From the NCBI GenBank assembly GCA_947494645.1, contig CANLVO010000001.1, forward strand, positions 186,001-250,000: a stretch of DNA of 64,000 nt, in the 5' to 3' direction. The stretch comes from an uncultured Litoreibacter sp. (GTDB lineage: Bacteria > Pseudomonadota > Alphaproteobacteria > Rhodobacterales > Rhodobacteraceae). Positions 25,055 through 33,199 of the stretch are shown in pieces. The notes beneath the pieces were generated by a model. It saw only the letters and a list, made by a program, of their open reading frames with translations, made no database searches and was not told the DNA's origin. Made by a program: the position numbers and the translations under genes. The stretch's first letter is position 1. Each line of letters begins with the position of its first letter.

Positions 25055-25080
25055 GGGCGGAGCCGTCACCGGTTCCGCCC
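25055..25080 (+). other. Intercistronic hairpin between atpE and the b' gene
   Basis: An 11-bp stem with one G.U pair (25055-25065 with 25070-25080) and a 4-base loop, without a T-run, located 25 bp after atpE. It is a plausible 3'-stabilising or processing structure that would raise atpE mRNA over its neighbours, or a partial attenuator. Confidence 0.68.
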
Positions 25081-25122
25081 TGAGTAAACCGGTTTCGACG
25101 TTACTTTAGTCTGGGGGCCATC

Positions 25123-25653
25123 ATGGCAACAGAAAACACAGGAGAAGTGGTCGCGGACGCCCCGGGCATGCCGCAGCTCGACTTCTCGACATTCCCGAAC
25201 CAGATTTTCTGGCTCGTCGTCACGCTGATCGTGATCTACTTTGTGCTGTCGCGCATTGCGCTGCCCCGTATCGGGTCGGTTCTGGCCGAACGCTCAGGCA
25301 CGATCACCAATGACATCGCGGCTGCCGAAGACCTCAAGCAAAAAGCGGTCGAGGCGGAAGAAGCCTATAACAAGGCGCTGGCTGATGCCCGCTCTGAGGC
25401 GGCCAAGATCGTGGCCAGCACCAAGGCAGAGATCCAAACCGAGGTCGACGCGGCCATTCAAGAGGCAGATGCCGAGATTGCGGCCCGCGCCGCCGAAGGT
25501 GAAAAGGCCATTGCCGCGATCCGCGACAGCGCCAAAGCCGATGCGGCAACCGTCGCTAAAGACATCGCCAAAGATATCGTGGCCGCTGTGGCACCCGGCA
25601 AGATCGACGCCAAGTCCATCACCGCCGCCGTCACTGCGAAAATGAAAGGATAG
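25123..25653 (+). CDS. atpG: ATP synthase F0 subunit b'
   Basis: A 176-residue b' subunit (also called AtpX or subunit II), one of the two different stalk proteins found in alphaproteobacteria and phototrophs. A Pro-rich start is followed by one helix ([20 protein letters not shown]) and a long alanine/glutamate-rich helical stalk (from about residue 60). The [16 protein letters not shown] start region marks it as b' rather than b. The b gene follows 4 bp later. Confidence 0.94.
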   Translation: MATENTGEVVADAPGMPQLDFSTFPNQIFWLVVTLIVIYFVLSRIALPRIGSVLAERSGTITNDIAAAEDLKQKAVEAEEAYNKALADARSEAAKIVASTKAEIQTEVDAAIQEADAEIAARAAEGEKAIAAIRDSAKADAATVAKDIAKDIVAAVAPGKIDAKSITAAVTAKMKG

Positions 25654-25657
25654 AGAG

Positions 25658-26215
25658 ATGAAAAAGCTGTTTATCCTTGCTACGCTTGTGCCAGTGCCTG
25701 CGCTCGCGGCTGGCGACAAGCCGTTCTTCTCGTTGGCCAATACCGACTTCGTCGTGCTGATCGCCTTCCTGCTGTTCATCGGCGTGTTGGTCTACTTCAA
25801 GGTGCCCGGCCTGATCATGGGGCTGCTCGACAAACGTGCAGAAACCATCCAGTCCGAGCTGAATGAAGCCAAGGCGTTGCGCGAAGAGGCGCAGACCATT
25901 CTGGCCAGCTATGAGCGCAAGCAAAAAGAAGTGGCAGAGCAATCTGATCGCATCATTGCAAACGCCAAGAAAGAAGCACAAGCGGCTGCCGAGCAAGCCA
26001 AGCTGGACCTGAAAGCCTCCATCGAGCGCAGAATGGCAGCGGCAGAAGAGCAGATCGCGTCTGCCGAGGCAGCCGCCGTCAAGCAGGTTCGTGACCGTGC
26101 GATTACGGCTGCGATTGCTGCCGCATCCGACGTGGTGGCTGCCAAGACAACCGCCACTGATCAGAACAGTCTGATTGATGATGCGATTGCCGAGGTCAAA
26201 GCCAAGCTGCACTAA
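25658..26215 (+). CDS. atpF: ATP synthase F0 subunit b
   Basis: A 185-residue b subunit. It has a signal-like N-terminus (MKKLFILATLVPVPALAAG), then the membrane helix (FVVLIAFLLFIGVLVYF) with KVPGLIMGLLDKRAETIQ, then a coiled stalk (about 50-160) that binds delta of F1. GAGAG sits before the ATG. It is the last gene of the operon; a strong terminator follows. F1 genes are elsewhere, as usual in this order. Confidence 0.95.
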   Translation: MKKLFILATLVPVPALAAGDKPFFSLANTDFVVLIAFLLFIGVLVYFKVPGLIMGLLDKRAETIQSELNEAKALREEAQTILASYERKQKEVAEQSDRIIANAKKEAQAAAEQAKLDLKASIERRMAAAEEQIASAEAAAVKQVRDRAITAAIAAASDVVAAKTTATDQNSLIDDAIAEVKAKLH

Positions 26216-26234
26216 GGTCAATTGATCCAAATGA

Positions 26235-26270
26235 AAAAGCCCCGGATGCCTGACGGCCTCCGGGGCTTTT
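26235..26270 (+). terminator. Strong, probably bidirectional terminator between atpF and the vWA gene
   Basis: A 12-bp perfect stem (AAAAGCCCCGGA 26235-26246, TCCGGGGCTTTT 26259-26270) with a 12-base loop. The A- and T-rich ends give a U-run on either strand, so it can end both the atp operon and the convergent vWA gene transcript. Confidence 0.9.
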
Positions 26271-26327
26271 GCTCTTTTATAGGTCTTGTTTGAGGCGTGA
26301 GCCCATCAAATGATACCGCGCGAGCGT

Positions 26328-28364
26328 TCAGCGGCTCTGGGAGAGGCTTTCGGCCAACCGCATCAAGGTGACGGCTTCGCCACGGTAGCCAAAGGCATCT
26401 GCGCCCTTCCCTGAATTGGCCAAGGCAATTGCGTCAGCGTAACTCCAGTCGCCCAGATAGTCCGAGCCGCGCAGAAGCTGACCAAAACCGGCAATTGCGG
26501 CCGCAAAGCTGGCCTCCTGTGAGGCAGGTGCGCTGGCCTTTGTGATCGGTTGCTCGACAAGATTGCTTCGATCCTCGCCGGGTTCCTTGTAGCGCAGGCG
26601 CAGGAAGCCCATCTCGTCACTGACGGTGCCGTCATCGGCAGCCGCGCCGTAGCGCAAAGCGTCATTCAGTACGGCGGCGGAGCCGACGGGGGTGACCTCA
26701 TATAGCGCCGTCACTTGCAACCCTGCGCCAATGTCGCCTGCGTCCACCTTGTCGTTATTGAAGTCTTCGCGCTTCAAGGCGCGGGTCTCGTAGCCGATCA
26801 GACGATATTCAGCGACCTGCGCAGGGTTCCACTCGACCTGCACTTTGACGTCGCCCGCAATTGGGAACAGCGCACCGGTCAACTGATCCACAAGCACTTT
26901 GCGCGCCTCGCTGAGCGTATCGATATAGGCGGCCTGCCCATTGCCGTTCTGCGCCAGCGTTTGCATGAGCGCGTCATTGATGTTGCCACGTCCAAAGCCC
27001 AGCACGGACAGGTAAGTTCCGCTGTCGCGCTTGGCCTCAATCAGGGTCTTCATCTGCGCATCCGAGCTTTGGCCAACATTGAAATCCCCGTCTGTCGCCA
27101 AGATGACGCGGCCAATCTCCCCGTCCTCGGCCATTTGCTCGGCCACTTGGTAGGCCTGTTGCAGTCCGGCTGCCCCAGCGGTGGACCCGCCCGCCGACAG
27201 ATTGGCCAAAGCCGCGTTGATCTTGGCGCTATCGCTGGCTTTTGTGGGCTCCAACACCAGCCCTGCGGAGCCCGCGTATGTCACAATCGCCACCTCATCT
27301 TGTGGCCGCAGCTCGGACAGCATCAGGCGGAAGGATTGCACCAAGAGCGGCAGTTTGTCAGGCGCGTTCATCGAGCCCGAGGTGTCGATCAGGAAGACAA
27401 GATTCAACGGCGGGCGGTCCTCCACGGCCGGCATTTCGCCTTGGATACCGATATGGACGAGCTGCGTGTCACTGTTCCAGGGCGTCTCGCTGACAGTGAC
27501 CGAGGTGGCGAAAGGAACGTCACCTTCCGGGACCGCGTAGTCATAGGTGAAGTAATTCACCATTTCTTCGACGCGCACCGAGGCAGGATCGGGCATTTGC
27601 CCGTTTTGCAGGCTGCGGCGGACCCAAGCGTAGCTAGCGGTGTCGACATCTGTAGAAAAGGTCGAGACAGGCTCTTCAGCGGTAATCCTCAGTGGGTTCG
27701 GAGCCTCGTTGGCGAAGCGGTCGGTGTTGGGGCCGGGCTCGACAATTATGTCATCCGGGAAGGGGGCTGGCAGGATCGTCAGTTCGGGTGAGCCAGCAGT
27801 TAGACCTGTGACCGCGCCACCTTGTGCTTGTTGCAGGGCACGGCGCGACGTGGCGGGTCGGGAAGATACGGCCTCATCCGCGAGGACAAAGCTCTCGGCC
27901 ATAACGGAATCCGTCTCGGCCTCGACAACAGGTTGAGGCGTTTCTGCCACCAGAGGTTCGATCTGCGCGCTGTCTTCGCGTACCTGATTTTCGGAGAGCG
28001 TCGATGCATCTTCAGAATCGACTGACTTTGTTCTTTGTTCGATCGCAGGGGCGACCTCCGGCCCGAAAGCAGGTTGTTGAACAAGCACAACACCCAGCCC
28101 GATAACGACGAGCGACGAGGTGGTGAGCAACAGGGGTTTCATTGAATTGGGAGCAAACATGTCGAAAAGTCCTTTCAGAAAGCCGGCCGGTTTGGCCTGT
28201 ATTTCTGTGGGACGTGCGAACCCGCCATTTTCTTGGAGTCTGTCGAAATTTTCTTCTGCAACCCGCAAAGCAGCCTGTTTCGCGGCCTCACTTTGGGCAG
28301 GGACGTCCTTCAGGGCGGCTTGCAATTTCGCCAGATCGTCAAAGTCATCTTTTTGGTTCGACAT
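26328..28364 (-). CDS. Membrane-anchored von Willebrand factor A protein (YfbK-like)
   Basis: A 678-residue protein. Residues 1-70 are a soluble, Ala/Gln-rich segment; 75-97 is a membrane helix; then comes a low-complexity linker (about 100-225), a YfbK N-terminal region (EEPVSTFSTDVDTASYAWVR) and a vWA domain with a complete MIDAS site: DTSGS at 327-331, Thr395 and Asp425 in ATDGDFN. A YfbK-type C-terminal region follows. The start MSNQKDDF shares one base with the sigma factor stop (TGATG), so the two are coupled. The layout, cytoplasmic segment plus helix plus exported sensor domain, would suit an anti-sigma factor; no zinc motif is seen and this is inference. Confidence 0.88.
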   Translation of the reverse strand: MSNQKDDFDDLAKLQAALKDVPAQSEAAKQAALRVAEENFDRLQENGGFARPTEIQAKPAGFLKGLFDMFAPNSMKPLLLTTSSLVVIGLGVVLVQQPAFGPEVAPAIEQRTKSVDSEDASTLSENQVREDSAQIEPLVAETPQPVVEAETDSVMAESFVLADEAVSSRPATSRRALQQAQGGAVTGLTAGSPELTILPAPFPDDIIVEPGPNTDRFANEAPNPLRITAEEPVSTFSTDVDTASYAWVRRSLQNGQMPDPASVRVEEMVNYFTYDYAVPEGDVPFATSVTVSETPWNSDTQLVHIGIQGEMPAVEDRPPLNLVFLIDTSGSMNAPDKLPLLVQSFRLMLSELRPQDEVAIVTYAGSAGLVLEPTKASDSAKINAALANLSAGGSTAGAAGLQQAYQVAEQMAEDGEIGRVILATDGDFNVGQSSDAQMKTLIEAKRDSGTYLSVLGFGRGNINDALMQTLAQNGNGQAAYIDTLSEARKVLVDQLTGALFPIAGDVKVQVEWNPAQVAEYRLIGYETRALKREDFNNDKVDAGDIGAGLQVTALYEVTPVGSAAVLNDALRYGAAADDGTVSDEMGFLRLRYKEPGEDRSNLVEQPITKASAPASQEASFAAAIAGFGQLLRGSDYLGDWSYADAIALANSGKGADAFGYRGEAVTLMRLAESLSQSR

Positions 28365-28936
28365 CAGATGGCCTCCTTTTCGGCCAGGGTGCGGAGGTGC
28401 TTTTTGACCTCTGACATGCGCCACGCGACAGTGCCCTCGGACACTCCCATCACGGCGGCGGCGTCTTTCTGGGTCAGATCCTCGCCCAGGGTAAGGGCGA
28501 CGGTCTGGCGCAATTCTTCGGGCAGCGTGCGCATTGCCACGCTGAGCCACTCGTAGCTTTCACGCGCCTCAGCGGCCTCGGCAGCGCGGCTTTTGTAATC
28601 CTCACCCCAGCCGTCGCGAGCCCGGGCGCGCCGTTGCGCTTTGCGCGCCCGGTCGGTGGCCGCGTTCATCACGACGCGGTAAAGCCATGTGGTAAACTTG
28701 GCCTCGCCGCGAAAGCTGCGGAGCTTGGCGGGCAGGGCGGCCATGATATCATGGGCCAGATCCTCAGCATCTGCCTGAGTGCCGCAAAGCCGCCAGCCCA
28801 TCCGGTAAATCCGGTCGTAATGACGCTCGATCAGGACGCTGAACGCATCCCTGTCGCCGTTTCCGGCCGCCACCGCCAAGGCCTCGTCGCTGGTTTTCAT
28901 ACGCATAGTGATGGTAGGACGCAGCAGGTCGGTCAA
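28364..28936 (-). CDS. ECF-type RNA polymerase sigma factor
   Basis: About 180-190 residues. Region 2 has FSVLIERHYDRIYRMGWRLC, ADAEDLAHDIM and FTTWLYRVVMNAATDRAR; region 4 has LPEELRQTVALTLGEDLTQ and AAAVMGVSEGTVAWRMSEVK. The furthest start (TTG 28936) has poor spacing from AAGGA; ATG 28906 or 28900 (MRMKTSDEAL) are likely alternatives, which would also leave more room for the divergent hydrolase promoter. Coupled to the vWA membrane protein (TGATG). Confidence 0.9.
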   Translation of the reverse strand: MTDLLRPTITMRMKTSDEALAVAAGNGDRDAFSVLIERHYDRIYRMGWRLCGTQADAEDLAHDIMAALPAKLRSFRGEAKFTTWLYRVVMNAATDRARKAQRRARARDGWGEDYKSRAAEAAEARESYEWLSVAMRTLPEELRQTVALTLGEDLTQKDAAAVMGVSEGTVAWRMSEVKKHLRTLAEKEAI

Positions 28937-28959
28937 TCCTTGGAAAGAAAGTTAAAAAA

Positions 28960-29754
28960 ATGTCTGCAAGCCAGAAAGAGCGCGACGACGCCTATGAAAA
29001 CGGCGGTTTCATTCCGGGGGCAGAGAATTACCCGCCCAAATGGGAGGCCGCGGCGCAGGCCTTTCGCGACGCTATCCCTTCGGAGTTGGACGTGTCCTAC
29101 GGCGCGGCGGAGCGGCAGGCCTATGATCTGTTTTTCCCCGAGGACGAGCCCAAAGGTTTGTTTGCGTTTGTGCATGGCGGCTATTGGAAAGCCCGGTCCA
29201 AATCGGATTGGTCGCATTTTGCCACTGGGGCCTTGGCGCATGGTTTTGCGGCAGCCCTCGTGGGTTACCCGCTGGCCCCTCAGGCGCGCATTTCAGAGAT
29301 CACCGCTTCGGTCAGCGCGGGTATTGCCGCTGCAGCAACGAAAGTAGACGGCCCCCTCCGGCTGGCGGGCCATTCTGCGGGCGGGCACTTGGTGGCCCGG
29401 ATGGCAATGCCTGGCGTGCTATCCGATGACGTCGCCGCGCGAGTGGACCGCGTCATGCCGATCTCCCCGCTGTCGGATCTGCGCCCGTTTCTCGACCTGT
29501 CGATGAACGATGTCTTGCAATTGGACGCAGCCGAGGCGGAGGCGGAGAGCCCCGTGCTGGGAGACAAACGCGGCGAGATCGACATGCTCACCGTGGTAGG
29601 ATCGCAGGAGCGGCCAGCGTTTTTGGATCAAAACCGCTGGTTGGCAGAGGCTTGGGACATTGAAGAGCTGATCCTGCCGGGGCGGCACCATTTCGACATT
29701 ATCGATGGGCTCGCGTCGAAAGACACGCCGGTGATGCGCTGGTTGATGGCGTGA
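28960..29754 (+). CDS. Alpha/beta hydrolase, arylformamidase-like
   Basis: A 264-residue protein with HGGYW (72-76) forming the oxyanion hole, GHSAGGH with nucleophile Ser139, and catalytic His244 in GRHHFDII. The HGGYW plus short lid pattern is that of the BNA7/arylformamidase-like esterases, which open N-formylkynurenine; other members act on carbamates or esters. No other kynurenine gene is nearby, so the substrate is left open. It is divergent from the sigma factor gene and converges on the P1 peptidase gene. Confidence 0.85.
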   Translation: MSASQKERDDAYENGGFIPGAENYPPKWEAAAQAFRDAIPSELDVSYGAAERQAYDLFFPEDEPKGLFAFVHGGYWKARSKSDWSHFATGALAHGFAAALVGYPLAPQARISEITASVSAGIAAAATKVDGPLRLAGHSAGGHLVARMAMPGVLSDDVAARVDRVMPISPLSDLRPFLDLSMNDVLQLDAAEAEAESPVLGDKRGEIDMLTVVGSQERPAFLDQNRWLAEAWDIEELILPGRHHFDIIDGLASKDTPVMRWLMA

Positions 29755-29760
29755 GTTTTT

Positions 29761-29784
29761 GAGTATTTTTGAAGCAGTGATGGG
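29761..29784. repeat. Dispersed intergenic element, copy 1
   Basis: GAGTATTTTTGAAGCAGTGA plus TGGG, directly after the alpha/beta hydrolase stop. It matches the element at 33168-33194 in all but a few positions. I recall related GGGAGTATTT-type elements in 3' regions of many Rhodobacterales genes; their role is not known to me. Confidence 0.55.
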
Positions 29785-30777
29785 CTAGGCGTTGAACTTA
29801 TCCTGCCACGTCGGAAGCGTGTCGGCGGGGGATTGGGTCGCATGATAGACGCCACGCGCAATAGCGCGGGTCAGGCACAGCGCGGCGGCATGGCCGATGT
29901 TGAGCGTGTCGTGCATCTCATCTTTGAGCGGCTTTTCGTCAGTTGCGATCCCGAAGATCAGATCACCGTCCATCGGGGTGTGGCTTGGCCAAAGGGCACG
30001 GGCCATCCCGTCCTGGGCAGCTGTGGCCATCCGGGTACATTGCGCTTTGGACAGGCTGGCGTCGGTCGCCACGATTGCAATGGTGGTCGCCGTGGAGGGA
30101 TGCAGCTTGGTGAACGGCGTCTTCGCGGCATTGGTGTTGATCTTGGGGCCAAGCCCGCCAAACTCGGCGTCCAGCTCGCAAGGGGCTGCGTGAAAATGCG
30201 CGCTCTCATCGACCGTGGCTGACCCCAAGGCGTTGACCACCACCAGCGCGCCGACCATGTGGCCTGAAGGCAATTTCAACGAGGCCGAACCCAACCCGCC
30301 CTTGAGGTTCACGGTCGTGGCGCCAGTGCCTGCGCCAACGGAGCCGAGCTCAAACGTCGCGGCGCTTCCTGCCAGTGCTTGCGCCCCAAGCGCAGGGTAC
30401 GGATTGTCCGTCCAGCCTTGGTCACCATTGCCAAGATCAAAGATGATTGCGGCAGGCACAATCGGCACGACATGCGGGCCAACGGCAAAGCCCTGTCCTG
30501 CGGCGCGCAATGCGCTTGAGACCCCGTCTGCCGCTGCCAAACCAAAGGCCGAGCCGCCCGCAAGCACCAACGCGTTGATGTGTTCGACGGTTTTGTCGGG
30601 GGCAAGTAGCTCGGTATCTCGCGTGCCGGGGGCGCCGCCCATGACATTTATCCCGGCGGTAAAGGACACCTCTGCGGTCAGGACAGTCACGCCGGAATTC
30701 AGTGAGGTATCCGCCGCGTTGCCGACGGTAAGGCCCGCGACATCGGTGATCAGGTTCAACGGGCCTTGGGTCATCAT
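29785..30777 (-). CDS. P1-family peptidase (DmpA/NylC-type Ntn hydrolase)
   Basis: A 330-residue member of peptidase family S58. It has LNLITDVAGLTVGNAAD at the start, VLAGGSAFGLAAADGV, GALVVVNALGS and TTIAIVATDASLSKAQ. In this family the chain cuts itself and the new N-terminal Ser or Thr becomes the nucleophile; here the Thr pair in STATTIAIVATD is the likely site, as in the nylon-oligomer hydrolase NylC. Relatives are aminopeptidases or amide hydrolases. Monocistronic, with a non-conserved promoter region shared with the divergent coiled-coil gene. Confidence 0.87.
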   Translation of the reverse strand: MMTQGPLNLITDVAGLTVGNAADTSLNSGVTVLTAEVSFTAGINVMGGAPGTRDTELLAPDKTVEHINALVLAGGSAFGLAAADGVSSALRAAGQGFAVGPHVVPIVPAAIIFDLGNGDQGWTDNPYPALGAQALAGSAATFELGSVGAGTGATTVNLKGGLGSASLKLPSGHMVGALVVVNALGSATVDESAHFHAAPCELDAEFGGLGPKINTNAAKTPFTKLHPSTATTIAIVATDASLSKAQCTRMATAAQDGMARALWPSHTPMDGDLIFGIATDEKPLKDEMHDTLNIGHAAALCLTRAIARGVYHATQSPADTLPTWQDKFNA

Positions 30778-30935
30778 GAGCTGCGCGCTTTCCCTTGAGT
30801 TGCGGCATCAGCGGGCGAGGGCCGCTTCGCTTGTTTTTGTTATGGCATGAAGGGGTTTGGCATGGCAAACTGTGGTAAATCACGCGATCGTGCTTATGTG
30901 AAGAGCAATCACATTGAACAAAGAGGGATGATTAT

Positions 30936-32012
30936 ATGGCCGATTTTGACGCTCAGGTACGGGAATCTCAGGCACAGGTGGCAGAGGCACAATCCAAAAT
31001 CACCGAATTGACCAGCCGCATCGAGACCGCGCGCCTCAAGCTGAAATCGGGCGATGACATCTCCATCGATATCGAAAACGCGTCTCTTGAGGACGTGCAC
31101 GCGCATACTGAGCTGATGAACGCCAATATCGCCGAGCTGATCATGGGGCTCGATGATGTGACCTCCGGCTTCTCCGAAGATTTCAGCGCGATGCGGGACA
31201 AGACCGGCTGGGAAAGCTTCGTCGGCATCTTCTCTAAGGGTAAATCTGAGAGCATGCGTCAGGAGCGGATGCGCACAGCCTCCATCGACGACAAGCTGCA
31301 GGACCTGATCTCAAAATCCGATCAGATCGTCGCCTTGCTGCAGGGCCAACTGACCGTGTTGGAAGAGCAAAAGGTGAAGGTCGAAGGCAACCTGTCCGGC
31401 ACATTGGACGAGCGCGAAATGGTCGTGGGCGAACTGGAAGCGCTGCGCGCCGATATCCTTGGCATGGATCCGCAAATCATCGAGTTGGAGAACAAGATCA
31501 GCGTCGAACAAGACGCCGCCGCTCGCACCAAGCTGGAAACCGAGCTGGCGGAGATGAACAACCGCTATAACGAGATGGTGCAGCAAGAGCAGGTCAAGCT
31601 GGCGAAAAGCCAGACGCTGGAGCGCTATATCGAGAAGGGCAAGACCTGGATCGACTCGCTGCAAAACCAGGCGGCCACCCAGATGGTGCTTATCAACAAG
31701 CTGGAAACAGACACCAAGCAACGCGTGGTTCTCTATGACGCGCTGACCAAATCTTTGAAAACCGCGCAGCAGCAGGATGTGGCCCACCAGATCAACGAGA
31801 TCGGCGTGAAAACCGACCAGGAGGCGCAAGCCGCCATGGCCGGGATCGGGTCAGCCACCAACACCCGCATGGCTGAGATGATGGAAGCCCATGAGGATCA
31901 GATGGTCTTTGCGCGCAAGGTCTTGGAACAGAAGGCCAAAGCCGATGAGCGGTTTGCGCGGCGATTTGAGAAGATTGTCGAGAAGCACGACAAGAACTTG
32001 TACGGGGCGTAA
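30936..32012 (+). CDS. Coiled-coil protein, first gene of the AAA/DUF cluster
   Basis: A 358-residue acidic protein that is almost all helix: coiled coils at about 5-45, 115-215 and 290-350, with a less helical stretch around 75-110 (DDVTSGFSEDFSAMRDKTGW). It resembles TelA/PspA-type helical proteins in general look, but I see no specific motif and do not assign a family. AAAGAGGG lies nine bases before the ATG. The next gene starts 8 bp after the stop, and an AAA ATPase follows, so it is likely a structural partner or substrate of that ATPase. Confidence 0.8.
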   Translation: MADFDAQVRESQAQVAEAQSKITELTSRIETARLKLKSGDDISIDIENASLEDVHAHTELMNANIAELIMGLDDVTSGFSEDFSAMRDKTGWESFVGIFSKGKSESMRQERMRTASIDDKLQDLISKSDQIVALLQGQLTVLEEQKVKVEGNLSGTLDEREMVVGELEALRADILGMDPQIIELENKISVEQDAAARTKLETELAEMNNRYNEMVQQEQVKLAKSQTLERYIEKGKTWIDSLQNQAATQMVLINKLETDTKQRVVLYDALTKSLKTAQQQDVAHQINEIGVKTDQEAQAAMAGIGSATNTRMAEMMEAHEDQMVFARKVLEQKAKADERFARRFEKIVEKHDKNLYGA

Positions 32013-32020
32013 GCGCAGAC

Positions 32021-33151
32021 GTGTCTGCAGACTCTGACCTTACAATTGACCATCAAGGGCTAACTGACGACCTTGCGGCTCGACGGTATTTCGCGAAATT
32101 CGAGCGGATCACCGGGCACTTGGCGCGTGTGGCGGCTGAGCTTGAGGTGGATCGGACGTTTTCGTCTGGGGATGTCGAGATCATCTCGGATTACGTCGCT
32201 CGCATTGCTCGGACGTTTCGGGCGCTCAGCCACAAATATCTGCTCACAGGGCGGGAAACGGGTCAGTTTTTCGGCTCATTGACCATCGATAAGCATGAAA
32301 GCGGATTTCCGGTTTTCTCCGAGATCCTGACCATGGCCAATGATGCGCAGCAGGCGCAGACGCATTTGGCGGGGATGCGCTCGAAGGCCGAGCTAAAAGA
32401 CGAGATGATCCGCCAGATTGTCGGCGATCTGACGATCCCGACACGCCTACAATTCGCGATGTCCCAGCGGCTGTATTACGAGGCGCTTGCGCAGCGGGGG
32501 CTGTTCTGGGCGACCAATGATCCGAAGGCAATTTGGTTGGATAGCGAGGGCGAGAGGCGCAGGTATCTGATCCATTGGGCCGTTTACGATAGCCGCCAAA
32601 ACGTGCCGACCATTTATCTGATGGATGTGGACGACACGGGGCCGTCCGCCTTGCCCAAAGACCCGCGCCGCTGGCCTGCGGTTCAGGCGCATTTGACGGC
32701 ACAAGGGTCCTCAGGGTTGAAGCTGCTGACCATTGCGCAAGGCTTCGACCGCGACTTTGACGACATTCACCCCAAACGCCTACGGCGTATCCATGTGGGG
32801 CCAATGTATTCGCACGCCTTCACCCAGCAAACCGGACCAATCCGCGATGTGCTGGCCGAAGCCCAAGGCGGCCCGGGTGAAGATTGGACACTGGCCTGGA
32901 CCATCGAAACGCTGGTTTCCGAGCGGGTCGAGATGGAAAAGAAGGGCTGGTTCAGCGAAGTGGAACGCGAGATCTTCAAGCTTGATCCATTTGCAGGCCG
33001 CGGGGCTGAGACAGGGGCGACGTCGACCCAAAGGGCAGTGATCATGCCGCAGAAACCCTATCAGGTGCTGGCCGAGAAACGCCCGGCAGGGTTTGCGGAT
33101 GTGCAGAAATTTGTGGTGAGCCCTGCGGGTCGGGTCGTTTCCGCCAGATAG
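32021..33151 (+). CDS. Protein of unknown function, second gene of the AAA/DUF cluster
   Basis: A 376-residue protein with no membrane helix or known motif. The N-terminal half is helical (RRYFAKFERITGHLARVAAE); the centre is mixed (LIHWAVYDSRQNVPTIYLMD, then a DDTGPSALPKDPRRW loop); the C-terminus ends with a short basic segment. The start is GTG 32021, 8 bp after the coiled-coil gene. It is placed between the coiled-coil protein and the AAA ATPase, so it may be an adaptor. I cannot name a family. Confidence 0.78.
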   Translation: MSADSDLTIDHQGLTDDLAARRYFAKFERITGHLARVAAELEVDRTFSSGDVEIISDYVARIARTFRALSHKYLLTGRETGQFFGSLTIDKHESGFPVFSEILTMANDAQQAQTHLAGMRSKAELKDEMIRQIVGDLTIPTRLQFAMSQRLYYEALAQRGLFWATNDPKAIWLDSEGERRRYLIHWAVYDSRQNVPTIYLMDVDDTGPSALPKDPRRWPAVQAHLTAQGSSGLKLLTIAQGFDRDFDDIHPKRLRRIHVGPMYSHAFTQQTGPIRDVLAEAQGGPGEDWTLAWTIETLVSERVEMEKKGWFSEVEREIFKLDPFAGRGAETGATSTQRAVIMPQKPYQVLAEKRPAGFADVQKFVVSPAGRVVSAR

Positions 33152-33167
33152 GGCGGATGCCTCCGGC

Positions 33168-33194
33168 GGGAGTATTTTCAAAGCAGTGATGAGG
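33168..33194. repeat. Dispersed intergenic element, copy 2
   Basis: GGGAGTATTTTCAAAGCAGT followed by GATGAGG, between the second cluster gene and the AAA gene; preceded by CCTCCGGCGGG (33159-33169). It closely matches 29761-29784. The last bases supply the GAGGA ribosome-binding sequence of the AAA gene. Confidence 0.6.
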
Positions 33195-33199
33195 ACAAA

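Noticed and set aside
26715-27791. 358-codon plus-strand frame
   Set aside because: Antisense to the vWA gene with its complete MIDAS site; Arg/His/Gln-rich translation unlike a real protein.
28960-29754. Confident call as kynurenine formamidase (KynB)
   Set aside because: HGGYW fits the arylformamidase-like esterases, but KynB proper is a different metal-dependent family and no kynurenine pathway gene is near.
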